Assembly (NCBI RefSeq): GCF_025751585.1
Contig: NZ_JAOWKX010000001.1
Coordinates: forward strand, 259 to 64,258
DNA length: 64,000 bases
Source: Fluctibacter corallii
Lineage (GTDB): Bacteria; Pseudomonadota; Gammaproteobacteria; Enterobacterales; Alteromonadaceae
Direction: 5' to 3'
Made by a program: the position numbers and the translations under genes
The notes under the pieces: generated by a model
Databases searched by the model: none
Told to the model about the DNA's origin: nothing
What the model saw: the letters and a program-made list of their open reading frames with translations, nothing else
Part shown: positions 34,749 to 43,370 of the stretch, piece after piece
Layout: each line of letters begins with the position of its first letter
How positions within the stretch are numbered: position 1 is the stretch's first letter

Positions 34749-37625
34749 TTATTCACTTACGACGTTCATCTTAACGATAGGCCTATCTAACGCGTTAAGC
34801 GCACTTTCTAGTCTATTCGCATCGCCGACAACAATTATTTGCATCGTATTTACATCTAGCAGCTCGCTCGCAAGGAGGTTCAACTCACGCTTAGAAATAG
34901 ATTCGATAATTTGTAGTTGCGACTGACGATAACTTGTATCAAGACCGTAAACCAATAAATGGCGCAAAAACTGTGCCTTACTGGCAGGCGTTTCGTATTG
35001 AAGCGCTTCAGATTGCGTGTAAGCAGCTCGTAATGTGTCTAGTTCATCTTCCGACATTCCCAACCGCTGATAGGTTTCAATCTCTGCTAGCATTTCTTGG
35101 ATACCCTCTACAGTATTTTGCGCATTCAAATTAGAAGAAGCTACAAATTGTCCCAACGTCACCCCACCAATAAATGCCGTAGAAGCTCCATATGTATATC
35201 CCTTGTCCTCACGCAAATTCATATTAATGCGACTGTTGAACATACCTCCTAACGGGAAATTCATTAGTTTAGCTTTGAATTGTTTATCTGTAGCGTCATA
35301 CGGTAGGCTTCTTTTTAGTATCTTTACTACAGATTGGGCTGCACCGGGTTTATCAACCAAATAGATGCTTGGTTGGGTATTTTCCGGGAAAGGCTGATAA
35401 GGCGCGATATCATAAGATTTGCCTGACCAACTCGATAAAAAATCGACTTTTTCCAACAAGGCTTTCTTAGGCACATTTCCGACTACAACCATGCTGCCTT
35501 TAGAAGGCGAATAATAAGACGTGTAAAATGATTTTACATCTTCCAACGTTATATTTTGAATCGTGTTTATCGTGCCCATATCAGGCAGTCCAATTCTATT
35601 ATCAGCACCATAAAGCACAGTCTTGCTAGCGATAGACATCAACGCATTAGGCTGTTTATATTGCTGTTGTAGAGATTGTAAAATTTGGTATTTAACGCGG
35701 TTAAAATCAACCTCTTCAAATTTAGGAGAAAATAGTTTTTCTTTTAATATTAATAGTGTTTCATCTAAGTGTTTAGTAAGTGAAACTAATGTTATTTCGG
35801 TAAATCTTCCGTTTGCAGTAAATGAGATTGAACTTCCTAGTAGTGCTAGCTGATTAGCAATTTCTTCTGTAGAAAAACGCTCTGTCGTTTCATTCATCAA
35901 TGACGCAGTAATAGAAGCCAAGCCCGCTTTATCTATCGGATCTAATAGAGGGCCTCCCTCCATGCTCAAGGTAAGTGTCACCGTAGGTGTTTCAGATGTA
36001 AAGTGGCCTATTACTTCTATACCATTGCTCATCTGATGTCGCCATACTTCAGGGACCTGAACGGCGGGATTGATAGTCGCAGCAGGCATAACAGAGCGAT
36101 CAAAGTTATCAACAATATTTTGGGGTGCCACGAACTCAGATACAGTTTCGACCTGACTCAAATCCCTCTCAGGCGATGCGTAATTCGTTGGAGAAGCCGC
36201 AAGTTGAGTTTGACCAGTGGGTACTATGCTTAAAACAACACGAGGTTGGTTTTTGATGTATCGGTTGTAGACTCTGGTAACGTCTTTCTTAGTGACATTA
36301 CTGTAGCGATTGATGTCAAAGTCGACTAAATCTGGTTCACCACCAAGAAACTCGTTTGAAGCCAATGTAGACACCTTGCCAGCAACACTCTGCAAGCCAA
36401 ATACCGTCGCGGCCTCTATTTGTGCCTTTGTTCTCTGTAGGTCCTCGTCTAATACACCACGTGATTCAAATTCATTAAGCGTCTTATCAATCATCGCATA
36501 CAGTTCAGATAATGATCGCACCTTACTAGGATTTGCCAACGCAATTAACTGGAACTCACAAGCCAACTCCCTGCAAGGGTGTGAGACTACCGCTTGAACA
36601 GCGCGATTAGGCTTCACTAAGTTTTTATAGAACAGAGACGTCTTTCCTTCTCCAAGTATATGTGACAACACATCCAGTGCGGCCTCATCTTCATGTCGAA
36701 CATGAACGGTCGGAAAGGTGACTTGAAGAAGCGGTAAATGCACTTCGTCCTCCAGAGTCACAAAGCGGGTCTCTGGCAACGTAACGGGATTTTTTTCTTG
36801 ATCGTAGACATGCTCTCCAGAAGGAATCGATCCAAAATACTTATTTACCCACTTCAATACAGTAAGTTCATCAAAATCGCCGCCTATAGTTAGGATCGCA
36901 TTGTTGGGGCCATACCAGCGTGTAAAGAAAGCCTTGAGATCATTGACATTGACGCGATCTAAATCTTCTACATAGCCAATTACAGGCCATGAGTATGGAT
37001 GTTCATTGGGATATAACGCTTCAGAGTTTACTTCATCTCGTAAGCCATAGGGTTGATTGTCAATGCGCTGAGCACGCTCGTTTTTGACAGTCTCACGCTG
37101 TACTTCGAATTTTTCCTGAGTGACTGAATCCAGCAAAAAGCCCATACGATCTGCTTCTAACCAAAGCACTTTCTCCAACTGATTTGCAGGGATTGTTTGG
37201 TAATAGTTTGTACGATCAGAATTAGTGGTTCCATTCAAATTTCCTCCAGCCTCAGTAATAATCTGGAAGTGCATGTCATCACCTACATGCTTTGAACCCT
37301 GAAACATCATGTGTTCAAAAAAATGAGCAAAACCCGACTTACCTACATCTTCGCGTGCTGATCCAACATGATAGGTCACATCTACGTGCACTAATGGATC
37401 AGAATCGTCCTCATGTAATATGACTGTCAATCCATTGCTTAACTGATACTTTTTGTACGGGATAAAAACCCCTTCCTCGTTTTTAGACTTCTCACTGATT
37501 AACACAATACCTTCAGGTAAACTGCCAGAGGCAGTGCTTTTCAGCGAGACGTGATTATTCGAGCAACCCGCTAAGTTAAAGGCAATTAACGTAGCAGCTA
37601 TAAACTGACAATATATTCGGCGCAC
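34749..37625 (-). CDS. M16 family zinc metalloprotease lipoprotein (two-half pitrilysin type)
   Basis: The 958-residue secreted lipoprotein has lipobox NLAGC (Cys21). It holds two M16 halves. The N-terminal half has the inverted zinc motif HFFEH (His101, Glu104, His105) in SGFAHFFEHMMFQGS and the distal Glu region (ETVKNERAQR). The C-terminal half, after about residue 520, lacks the motif, as usual. The start is GTG at 37625, preceded by AAGGAA. Such proteins degrade peptides in the periplasm. It stands alone, 191 bp upstream of gshA. Confidence 0.92.
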   Translation of the reverse strand: MRRIYCQFIAATLIAFNLAGCSNNHVSLKSTASGSLPEGIVLISEKSKNEEGVFIPYKKYQLSNGLTVILHEDDSDPLVHVDVTYHVGSAREDVGKSGFAHFFEHMMFQGSKHVGDDMHFQIITEAGGNLNGTTNSDRTNYYQTIPANQLEKVLWLEADRMGFLLDSVTQEKFEVQRETVKNERAQRIDNQPYGLRDEVNSEALYPNEHPYSWPVIGYVEDLDRVNVNDLKAFFTRWYGPNNAILTIGGDFDELTVLKWVNKYFGSIPSGEHVYDQEKNPVTLPETRFVTLEDEVHLPLLQVTFPTVHVRHEDEAALDVLSHILGEGKTSLFYKNLVKPNRAVQAVVSHPCRELACEFQLIALANPSKVRSLSELYAMIDKTLNEFESRGVLDEDLQRTKAQIEAATVFGLQSVAGKVSTLASNEFLGGEPDLVDFDINRYSNVTKKDVTRVYNRYIKNQPRVVLSIVPTGQTQLAASPTNYASPERDLSQVETVSEFVAPQNIVDNFDRSVMPAATINPAVQVPEVWRHQMSNGIEVIGHFTSETPTVTLTLSMEGGPLLDPIDKAGLASITASLMNETTERFSTEEIANQLALLGSSISFTANGRFTEITLVSLTKHLDETLLILKEKLFSPKFEEVDFNRVKYQILQSLQQQYKQPNALMSIASKTVLYGADNRIGLPDMGTINTIQNITLEDVKSFYTSYYSPSKGSMVVVGNVPKKALLEKVDFLSSWSGKSYDIAPYQPFPENTQPSIYLVDKPGAAQSVVKILKRSLPYDATDKQFKAKLMNFPLGGMFNSRINMNLREDKGYTYGASTAFIGGVTLGQFVASSNLNAQNTVEGIQEMLAEIETYQRLGMSEDELDTLRAAYTQSEALQYETPASKAQFLRHLLVYGLDTSYRQSQLQIIESISKRELNLLASELLDVNTMQIIVVGDANRLESALNALDRPIVKMNVVSE

Positions 37626-37763
37626 TTTCAGGTTCTTCCTTTTTTCTGTTATAAAACTAGTCTACCTTGTTGATTAGAATAAAGTAACTGTACTAAAGGC
37701 TGAATAACAGCTCACATTCTGGGCTTACATGGGCAAAACAGATGCAGTATAGATGGGAAAACT

Positions 37764-38309
37764 ATGCAAGATTATCAATCAATTCCATTAATAGATTTAA
37801 AATTTGGCATTTCTCAACTCGGGGGAAATGAAGCATTGTATCAATCGCTTTTATCTCGTTTTGTCACAGAATATGAATCGGTACCAGATAAAATCAAAGC
37901 AACCCTTGATAAAAATGACCGTGAATCCTGTCGTGTCCAGGTTCATACACTAAAAGGGGTTGCGGGAAATATGGGACTTTCCCGATTGCACAAAGCCTGC
38001 ACCGAAGCACAATCAGCAATTAAAAATGACGACGACATGGCTGAGCCTGTCGAGTGTGTATTAAACTGTTTCAATTTGTCTGTTAAAGCCATTTCTGAAT
38101 ATCAATCTACACATTCTGAATCGTCAGAATCGCAAGTGCACCTAACTACGTTAAAGCAGAAACTTCAAAATAATGAGTTCGTCGCCACTGAATATGTTAA
38201 AGTTGCGCTCTCTGAATGTCAGTTATCTGACTCAAAAAAGCAAGAGCTGATTCAGGTCATAAGTGACCTCGAATATGACAAAGCCCTGAATTTATTGAAC
38301 GACTTATAA
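37764..38309 (+). CDS. Hpt-domain phosphotransfer protein
   Basis: The 181-residue protein has an N-terminal Hpt four-helix domain with phospho-His61 in VQVHTLKGVAGNMGLSRLHKAC. A second helical part (about 120-181) resembles the region that follows Hpt in hybrid kinases. It is therefore a stand-alone phosphorelay intermediate or a fragment of a lost hybrid kinase. GGGA precedes the ATG at a good distance. The partner is not in the window unless the kinase at 29.6-31.1 kb uses it, which is speculation. Confidence 0.85.
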   Translation: MQDYQSIPLIDLKFGISQLGGNEALYQSLLSRFVTEYESVPDKIKATLDKNDRESCRVQVHTLKGVAGNMGLSRLHKACTEAQSAIKNDDDMAEPVECVLNCFNLSVKAISEYQSTHSESSESQVHLTTLKQKLQNNEFVATEYVKVALSECQLSDSKKQELIQVISDLEYDKALNLLNDL

Positions 38310-38321
38310 AGAACCCAATCA

Positions 38322-39032
38322 TTGACAACGCTTAGCCATGACGACCTCGTATACAAGCACGAGGATTTTATCGTCATTAATAAACCCAACAACATTTCCG
38401 TGAATCAAGAGCAAGGTTCAGACAGCGCCTCTCTTTTAATGTTAGCGCAGACTGTATTTGGTATTGAAAAGCTCTATCTTGTTCATCGATTAGATAAAGT
38501 CACGTCAGGGTTGCTGATTTTCGCGCGCTCTTCATCTGCTGCTGCAACATTCTCTGAACTATTTGCGTCACGTAGCATCGAAAAATATTATGTTGCCCTA
38601 AGCCACAGCAAGCCGAAAAAAAAGCAAGGGTTAATTGTGGGTGACATGGAGCGGTCTCGGGATGGCCAATGGAAACTCATGCCATCAAAAAGTAACCCCG
38701 CAATTACCCAGTTTTTTAGTACGAGCTTTTCACCAGGGATTCGCTTTTTTATATTAAAGCCAAGAACAGGCAAGACCCATCAATTACGTGTAGCCCTCAA
38801 AAGTATCAGTAGCCCTATTACGGGAGACTCACTGTATAAAGGAACCACCAGCGATAGAACCTACTTACACGCTTTCGCGATAAGGTTCAATTACCGTGGA
38901 GAAAATATCGAACTAAGTTGCCCACCGAAAATGGGTGAATATTTTGTCAATTCAAGATGTTCAGAACTGTTAATTGAGCATGCTTCTCCTTGGTTACTGG
39001 CATGGCCCACACTTCCAAATACTCAAAAGTAG
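38322..39032 (+). CDS. RluA-family pseudouridine synthase
   Basis: The 236-residue protein has the RluA catalytic motif LVHRLDKVTSGLLIFA, with the nucleophilic Asp in HRLDK. It also shows PRTGKTHQLRVAL and GDSLYKG. It lacks an S4 domain, like the short TruC/RluA and TIGR01621-type enzymes. The RNA target is unknown. The start is TTG at 38322; the frame is closed by a stop shortly upstream and no in-frame ATG is near. It lies 12 bases after the Hpt gene and just before the ketopantoate reductase-like gene, probably one transcript. Confidence 0.85.
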   Translation: MTTLSHDDLVYKHEDFIVINKPNNISVNQEQGSDSASLLMLAQTVFGIEKLYLVHRLDKVTSGLLIFARSSSAAATFSELFASRSIEKYYVALSHSKPKKKQGLIVGDMERSRDGQWKLMPSKSNPAITQFFSTSFSPGIRFFILKPRTGKTHQLRVALKSISSPITGDSLYKGTTSDRTYLHAFAIRFNYRGENIELSCPPKMGEYFVNSRCSELLIEHASPWLLAWPTLPNTQK

Positions 39033-39045
39033 TCGCTTTGCAACG

Positions 39046-39942
39046 ATGAAGCATGTAGCAATTATTGGCAACGGTGCTATTGGTAATGTGTTGGCTTATC
39101 AGCTCCAACAAGCGGGGTACTCCTTTGACGTTGTCCTAAGAAAACACACGTCATTGACGTTAACGGTAGCCAACAATCACCAGCAGCAATCGCTAAAAAT
39201 ACATAGTATCGCGCCCTCAAAACTTAGGGTGGCTGATGTGGTTATCTTTCCACTCAAAGCCTATCAATTGATAGATGCCGTTAACATGTATTTGCCGTTT
39301 ATATCGACCAACACCCCAATCATTTTGCTCAACAATGGCTTGGGGCCGCAACAACAGCTTGCTAACCATATCACCAACCCACTTATTGCAGCGACAACAA
39401 GTTATGGAGCTTATAAAGCATCGCCAACACACTGTATGCTTACAGGGCAAGGTGAAACACACGCAGGCCTTATTAACACACCAGGTTGTGCTACTGACGC
39501 CGTTATTTCTTTGATAAATGACACACTCCCCCCTTGTACTTGGCATCATGACATTACGCCGTTTTTATGGAGAAAAGTAGCGATAAATGCAGTGATCAAC
39601 CCACTAACGGCTGTTAACAACATCAAAAATGGTGCATTAATGGCACCTGTGTATCAATCAACAATTACTGATATATGTGAAGAAGTCGGCTTGGTTATGC
39701 GTGAAAATCAACTACCAATCACTACGCATGAGTTGATTACAAATGTATATAAGGTGATTCAAAATACTGCCGACAATTACTCATCAATGAATAGAGATAT
39801 TGCTGAAAAGCGTAAAACTGAGATCGAGTTCATCAACGGATTCATTGTTAAAGAAGGGAAGAAACGTGGAATTGACACACCTATCAATAAGGCACTCTGG
39901 CATCAGGTGTTGGCGCTTGAACACGCAAACCAACACCAATAA
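39046..39942 (+). CDS. Ketopantoate reductase-like protein (ApbA/PanE family)
   Basis: The 298-residue protein begins MKHVAIIGNGAIGNVLAYQLQQAG, a Rossmann NADP site. It continues with ILLNNGLGPQQQL and the C-terminal ApbA/PanE helical domain, including KVAINAVINPLTAVNN with the catalytic Lys. The likely reaction is reduction of 2-dehydropantoate to pantoate in coenzyme A synthesis. Paralogues with other 2-oxoacid substrates exist, so the symbol panE is probable but not certain. I use the ATG at 39046, 13 bases after the previous stop. Confidence 0.85.
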   Translation: MKHVAIIGNGAIGNVLAYQLQQAGYSFDVVLRKHTSLTLTVANNHQQQSLKIHSIAPSKLRVADVVIFPLKAYQLIDAVNMYLPFISTNTPIILLNNGLGPQQQLANHITNPLIAATTSYGAYKASPTHCMLTGQGETHAGLINTPGCATDAVISLINDTLPPCTWHHDITPFLWRKVAINAVINPLTAVNNIKNGALMAPVYQSTITDICEEVGLVMRENQLPITTHELITNVYKVIQNTADNYSSMNRDIAEKRKTEIEFINGFIVKEGKKRGIDTPINKALWHQVLALEHANQHQ

Positions 39943-39965
39943 GGTCTAGCTATCTACATGCAGAA

Positions 39966-40334
<369 letters not shown>

Positions 40335-40347
40335 TTATTGCTAAATC

Positions 40348-41184
40348 TTATTCTTGATCGTAAATAGTAGGAATCGGCACACGTTTATGCTGTGTTTTGA
40401 GATAGATAGACAAAAGTTTATCTTCTATGTCTTGCTCAACAGGCTTATTTTCCAAAAAGTCATCTATTTGATCGTAGGTAATACCAAGTGCTTCTTCATC
40501 CGCTTTTTGCGGAGATAAAGACTCTAAATCCGCCGTAGGCGCTTTGGTCACAATGCTATTTGGTGCGCCAAGATAAGTTGCTATCTGACGGACTTGTCTT
40601 TTATTCAATCCGAATAACGGTGCCAAATCACACGCTCCATCACCATACTTGGTATAAAATCCCGTAATATTCTCTGCCGAGTGGTCGGTTCCCAACACCA
40701 ACCCATCCATTAAGCCAGCAATATCATACTGAATAACCATACGCGTTCTGGCTTTTACATTCCCTTTTACAAAATCTTGTTTGTTTGCATCATCGACTAG
40801 TAATCCAGCAGAAGCCATTTCATTTATGGTTTCAGCATGAATTGCATCTGCGCCAGGCTTTACATTCACCGATACTGCATGAGAAGGTTGAATGAAGTCG
40901 ATTGATAACTGGGCATCTGACTCATCTGCCTGCACATCGTATGGCAGCCTGACTGCTACGAATTGATAGACGTCATTAGATTCTTCAGATAACTGCTCGA
41001 CTGCTAACTGCGCTAATCTGCCTAGCGTGCATGAATCAATCCCTCCACTGATTCCCAATACGAGTGTTTTCAGACCTGATACTTTTAGTTGGTGCTTGAT
41101 AAAACCTACACGTCGCTCCACCTCAGCTTTTGGGTCAATAGAGGGTAAAACCTTCATTTCTTCAATCACGGTTTGCTTTAGCAT
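40348..41184 (-). CDS. nadE: Ammonia-dependent NAD+ synthetase
   Basis: NadE amidates nicotinate adenine dinucleotide to NAD+. The 278-residue protein has the PP-loop [18 protein letters not shown], and [34 protein letters not shown] is characteristic. Length matches the short ammonia-dependent type without a glutaminase domain. The ATG at 41184 with GAG 7 bases upstream is preferred to a TTG four codons earlier. A palindrome in the upstream region may be an operator. Confidence 0.94.
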   Translation of the reverse strand: MLKQTVIEEMKVLPSIDPKAEVERRVGFIKHQLKVSGLKTLVLGISGGIDSCTLGRLAQLAVEQLSEESNDVYQFVAVRLPYDVQADESDAQLSIDFIQPSHAVSVNVKPGADAIHAETINEMASAGLLVDDANKQDFVKGNVKARTRMVIQYDIAGLMDGLVLGTDHSAENITGFYTKYGDGACDLAPLFGLNKRQVRQIATYLGAPNSIVTKAPTADLESLSPQKADEEALGITYDQIDDFLENKPVEQDIEDKLLSIYLKTQHKRVPIPTIYDQE

Positions 41185-41263
41185 ATGTCTACTCAATTAT
41201 TGATTTTCACTCTATGATAATTAATTTAGAGTAAAAATACTTCACTTTTAGTGCTTTAATATC

Positions 41264-41278
41264 ACTTAGTCACTAAGT
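41264..41278. promoter_or_regulatory. Palindrome upstream of nadE
   Basis: ACTTAGTCACTAAGT is a perfect 7-1-7 palindrome about 80 bases upstream of the nadE start, in the divergent region with the FimT-like gene. The core TTAGTCAC recurs at 41350-41357, and a related TTAGTG lies near 41248. A repressor of NAD genes is a possible binder, but no regulator gene is nearby. Confidence 0.35.
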
Positions 41279-41420
41279 ATTAAAATCACAACCAGTACTT
41301 GTTTTCGCATACTTTCCATTGCATTGTAATTAGTTATAGTGAGTAGTGTTTAGTCACCTATGATGGATGTTTGAACCTGCAAAGCATTTCCTCAATAATT
41401 AATGAATGATGTGAAAAAGT

Positions 41421-41990
41421 GTGAAGAAGATTAACCCCTCTCCTGTTTCTCTCGCTCTAGGATTTACCCTTCTAGAGTTAATGATTGGCGTTGCAATACT
41501 CGCCATTGTCATGCTTTTTGCCATTCCCAGTGCTCAGCGCATCATTATTCAAAACCGCATTGTCGCCGACTTGAACGAAACCAGTGCCGTTATTCAATAT
41601 GCCAGAGCCTACGCAATAGATAATCAAATAGACACTGTGGTTTGCCCGTCTGCAGATTTTTCTGAGTGTGGAAATGACTGGAACAATCCGATTATTGTTT
41701 TCAATGACGACGATGGTAACAATACAAGAGGGGTAAACGAGGAGTTATTGGCTTCCACCAGTAACCGTTCAATCACAAATATATTATCAGGCCCCGCTGC
41801 TAACATTGTTTTTCAGGGAAATGGTGCGGTAAGTAGCCCCGCAACACTGCAAATATGTCATCAAAACAGAGAAGACGAGTATGCAAGGGCACTTACTATT
41901 AGTTTGCAAGGAAGGGTCAGAGTCAGCAGAGATGACGACAACGATGGCGTGCACGAAGATGGAGCCGGCACATCTCTTGATTGTGGCTAG
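41421..41990 (+). CDS. GspH/FimT family type IV pseudopilin
   Basis: The 189-residue minor pilin has a prepilin peptidase site (LALG, then FTLLELMIGVAILAIV; Glu5 after cleavage) and a GspH/FimT C-terminal domain. Four to five cysteines are in the mature part. It is probably the FimT/FimU component that primes pilus assembly with PilV, PilW and PilX, whose genes lie at 52-54 kb. The start is GTG at 41421; ATG codons just upstream are out of frame or end at once. Its stop is followed one base later by the end of a convergent small gene. Confidence 0.85.
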   Translation: MKKINPSPVSLALGFTLLELMIGVAILAIVMLFAIPSAQRIIIQNRIVADLNETSAVIQYARAYAIDNQIDTVVCPSADFSECGNDWNNPIIVFNDDDGNNTRGVNEELLASTSNRSITNILSGPAANIVFQGNGAVSSPATLQICHQNREDEYARALTISLQGRVRVSRDDDNDGVHEDGAGTSLDCG

Positions 41991-41991
41991 T

Positions 41992-42252
41992 TCAGCTGTA
42001 GCCTTTTTCAATAGAAATGAGCTTCATCTGAAACTTTTCCAAATGCTCACTTTTTTCATAATCAAAATGGTATTGGTTATGAAACCCAAACCTCAATTTA
42101 ACCTGCGCATCTTCGAGAAAAATGGTATATCCATCTAAGTCGGTAAATGCCTTCACTCCCTCAAGAATATGCTCTTCGCCTTGTTTTTCTCCGTGTTTAC
42201 ATATTTTGTCAAAAACAGATAGAACAAATTTATTATCTAATTCGTTTTTCAT
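41992..42252 (-). CDS. DUF3081-like small protein
   Basis: The 86-residue soluble protein begins MKNELDNKFVLSVFDKICKHGE and ends with FHNQYHFDYEKSEHLEKFQMKL. The pattern resembles the small DUF3081 family of marine gammaproteobacteria; I am moderately sure. The function is unknown. The ATG at 42252 has GGAG five bases upstream, so a longer frame starting at 42339 is rejected. It is convergent and almost touching the pseudopilin gene. Confidence 0.68.
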   Translation of the reverse strand: MKNELDNKFVLSVFDKICKHGEKQGEEHILEGVKAFTDLDGYTIFLEDAQVKLRFGFHNQYHFDYEKSEHLEKFQMKLISIEKGYS

Positions 42253-42289
42253 CACTACTCCATACTTAATTAAACGAAAGCGTACTACT

Positions 42290-42898
42290 CTAAAAGTTAT
42301 AACGTAATCCAATGAACGCAGAATTGGCAGAAAACCCATTTTCCCCAGATACGTGTTCGGCCTCAGTTCTGATCATTATTTGAGGAGTAATAAAAAAGTC
42401 AAAGCCTAGGCCAACAATACCTCCCATTACGGTATCATCGTATTCACATTGCAGAAATGAGACATCGTTAATATCAATCAAAGGGTTAGCGTTAAGTGGC
42501 TGACACGAGGATGTGGCAAAAGACTGTCCCTGGACATCTGCAACCAAAGCACCAATTCGATAAAATAGCTCTCCAGATTCACCTCTCGCTTTTCCCAAAA
42601 GCGCAATCCCTGCAGATGTATATTCAGCACTTTCACGCAATTGCGTATAAGAATACGTTATCGGAGAACTCAATGTATTAAATTCCTCAGGAGAGGCATG
42701 CTGGAATGATGCTTCAACATACCATTGCCAGTGAAATTGATAGCCGACCCCAAATTTGAGTGCGCCTCCTTCTGCCGCCCCCTCTCGTAAACTAATCTCT
42801 GAGTAGCCCGCGTTTATTGTCGTGTAAAACCCGTCTGAATAAGCAGAAAAGCTAATAAGTAAATGAATTATGGCTATTTTTAGCGTGCGCAATGTCAT
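42290..42898 (-). CDS. Outer membrane beta-barrel protein
   Basis: The protein of about 202 residues has a signal peptide (LKIAIIHLLISFSAYS) and alternating hydrophobic strands through to a terminal GLRYNF ending in Phe, the usual barrel insertion signal. It has one likely disulfide (SSCQPLN / FLQCEYD). It resembles OmpA-like/OmpW-sized 8-stranded barrels (start pattern DGFYTTINAGYSEISL). I use ATG at 42898; a TTG five codons earlier is possible. The function is unknown. DUF3081-like gene follows at 38 bp. Confidence 0.78.
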   Translation of the reverse strand: MTLRTLKIAIIHLLISFSAYSDGFYTTINAGYSEISLREGAAEGGALKFGVGYQFHWQWYVEASFQHASPEEFNTLSSPITYSYTQLRESAEYTSAGIALLGKARGESGELFYRIGALVADVQGQSFATSSCQPLNANPLIDINDVSFLQCEYDDTVMGGIVGLGFDFFITPQIMIRTEAEHVSGENGFSANSAFIGLRYNF

Positions 42899-43370
42899 GG
42901 CTCTGTGGCTCAAGTTTGATTTAACTATAGCGTTGAGCAGATAGTTAATCTAGACATCTGCGTAAAAACTGTACTTTAGCCGAGATAGAAAACAGCAACC
43001 TCTTAGATGTACGTAGGTACCTCTTTGTCTGTTCCAGATATATCGTGCCAAGTTTTAATTCACCCACCACCACTCTGTATATTTTTTAATCACACATAAC
43101 AATTTCACATACAGAACCAACACCATAAAAAGTGTACATTAGGTTAATTTTAAAACAGAGCGAAAACAAAATATGAGCAAGTTAGGCTCAGTTGAGTACA
43201 TATCGTACAACATGAGGCCAATTCTTAAATTAAGTTAACCCTTTGTTTTTAAAAAATTTAAATGAGCTAGGACGCCATATCGCGTGAATAGAAATGCAGA
43301 ATTGACGTAAAATTTTGATCTATTCCAAAAATTATGTAGTATATAACCATACAACTGGTCAGATGAGCGG
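42899..43370. other. Intergenic region upstream of fadE
   Basis: In these 472 bp I see no gene. The sequence is A/T-rich. A small GTAC-GTAG-GTAC repeat lies near 43012. A possible sigma-70 promoter (TTGATC about 43316, TAGTAT about 43338) precedes fadE, with a FadR-like half site just before its start. Confidence 0.5.
43353..43369 (+). promoter_or_regulatory. Candidate FadR-type site before fadE
   Basis: AACTGGTCAGATGAGCG matches the left half of the FadR consensus (AACTGGTCNGACCAGTT) exactly through AACTGGTCAGA. The right half is degenerate. It ends one base before the fadE ATG, just downstream of the likely promoter, where a repressor would act. A partial match only. Confidence 0.4.
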
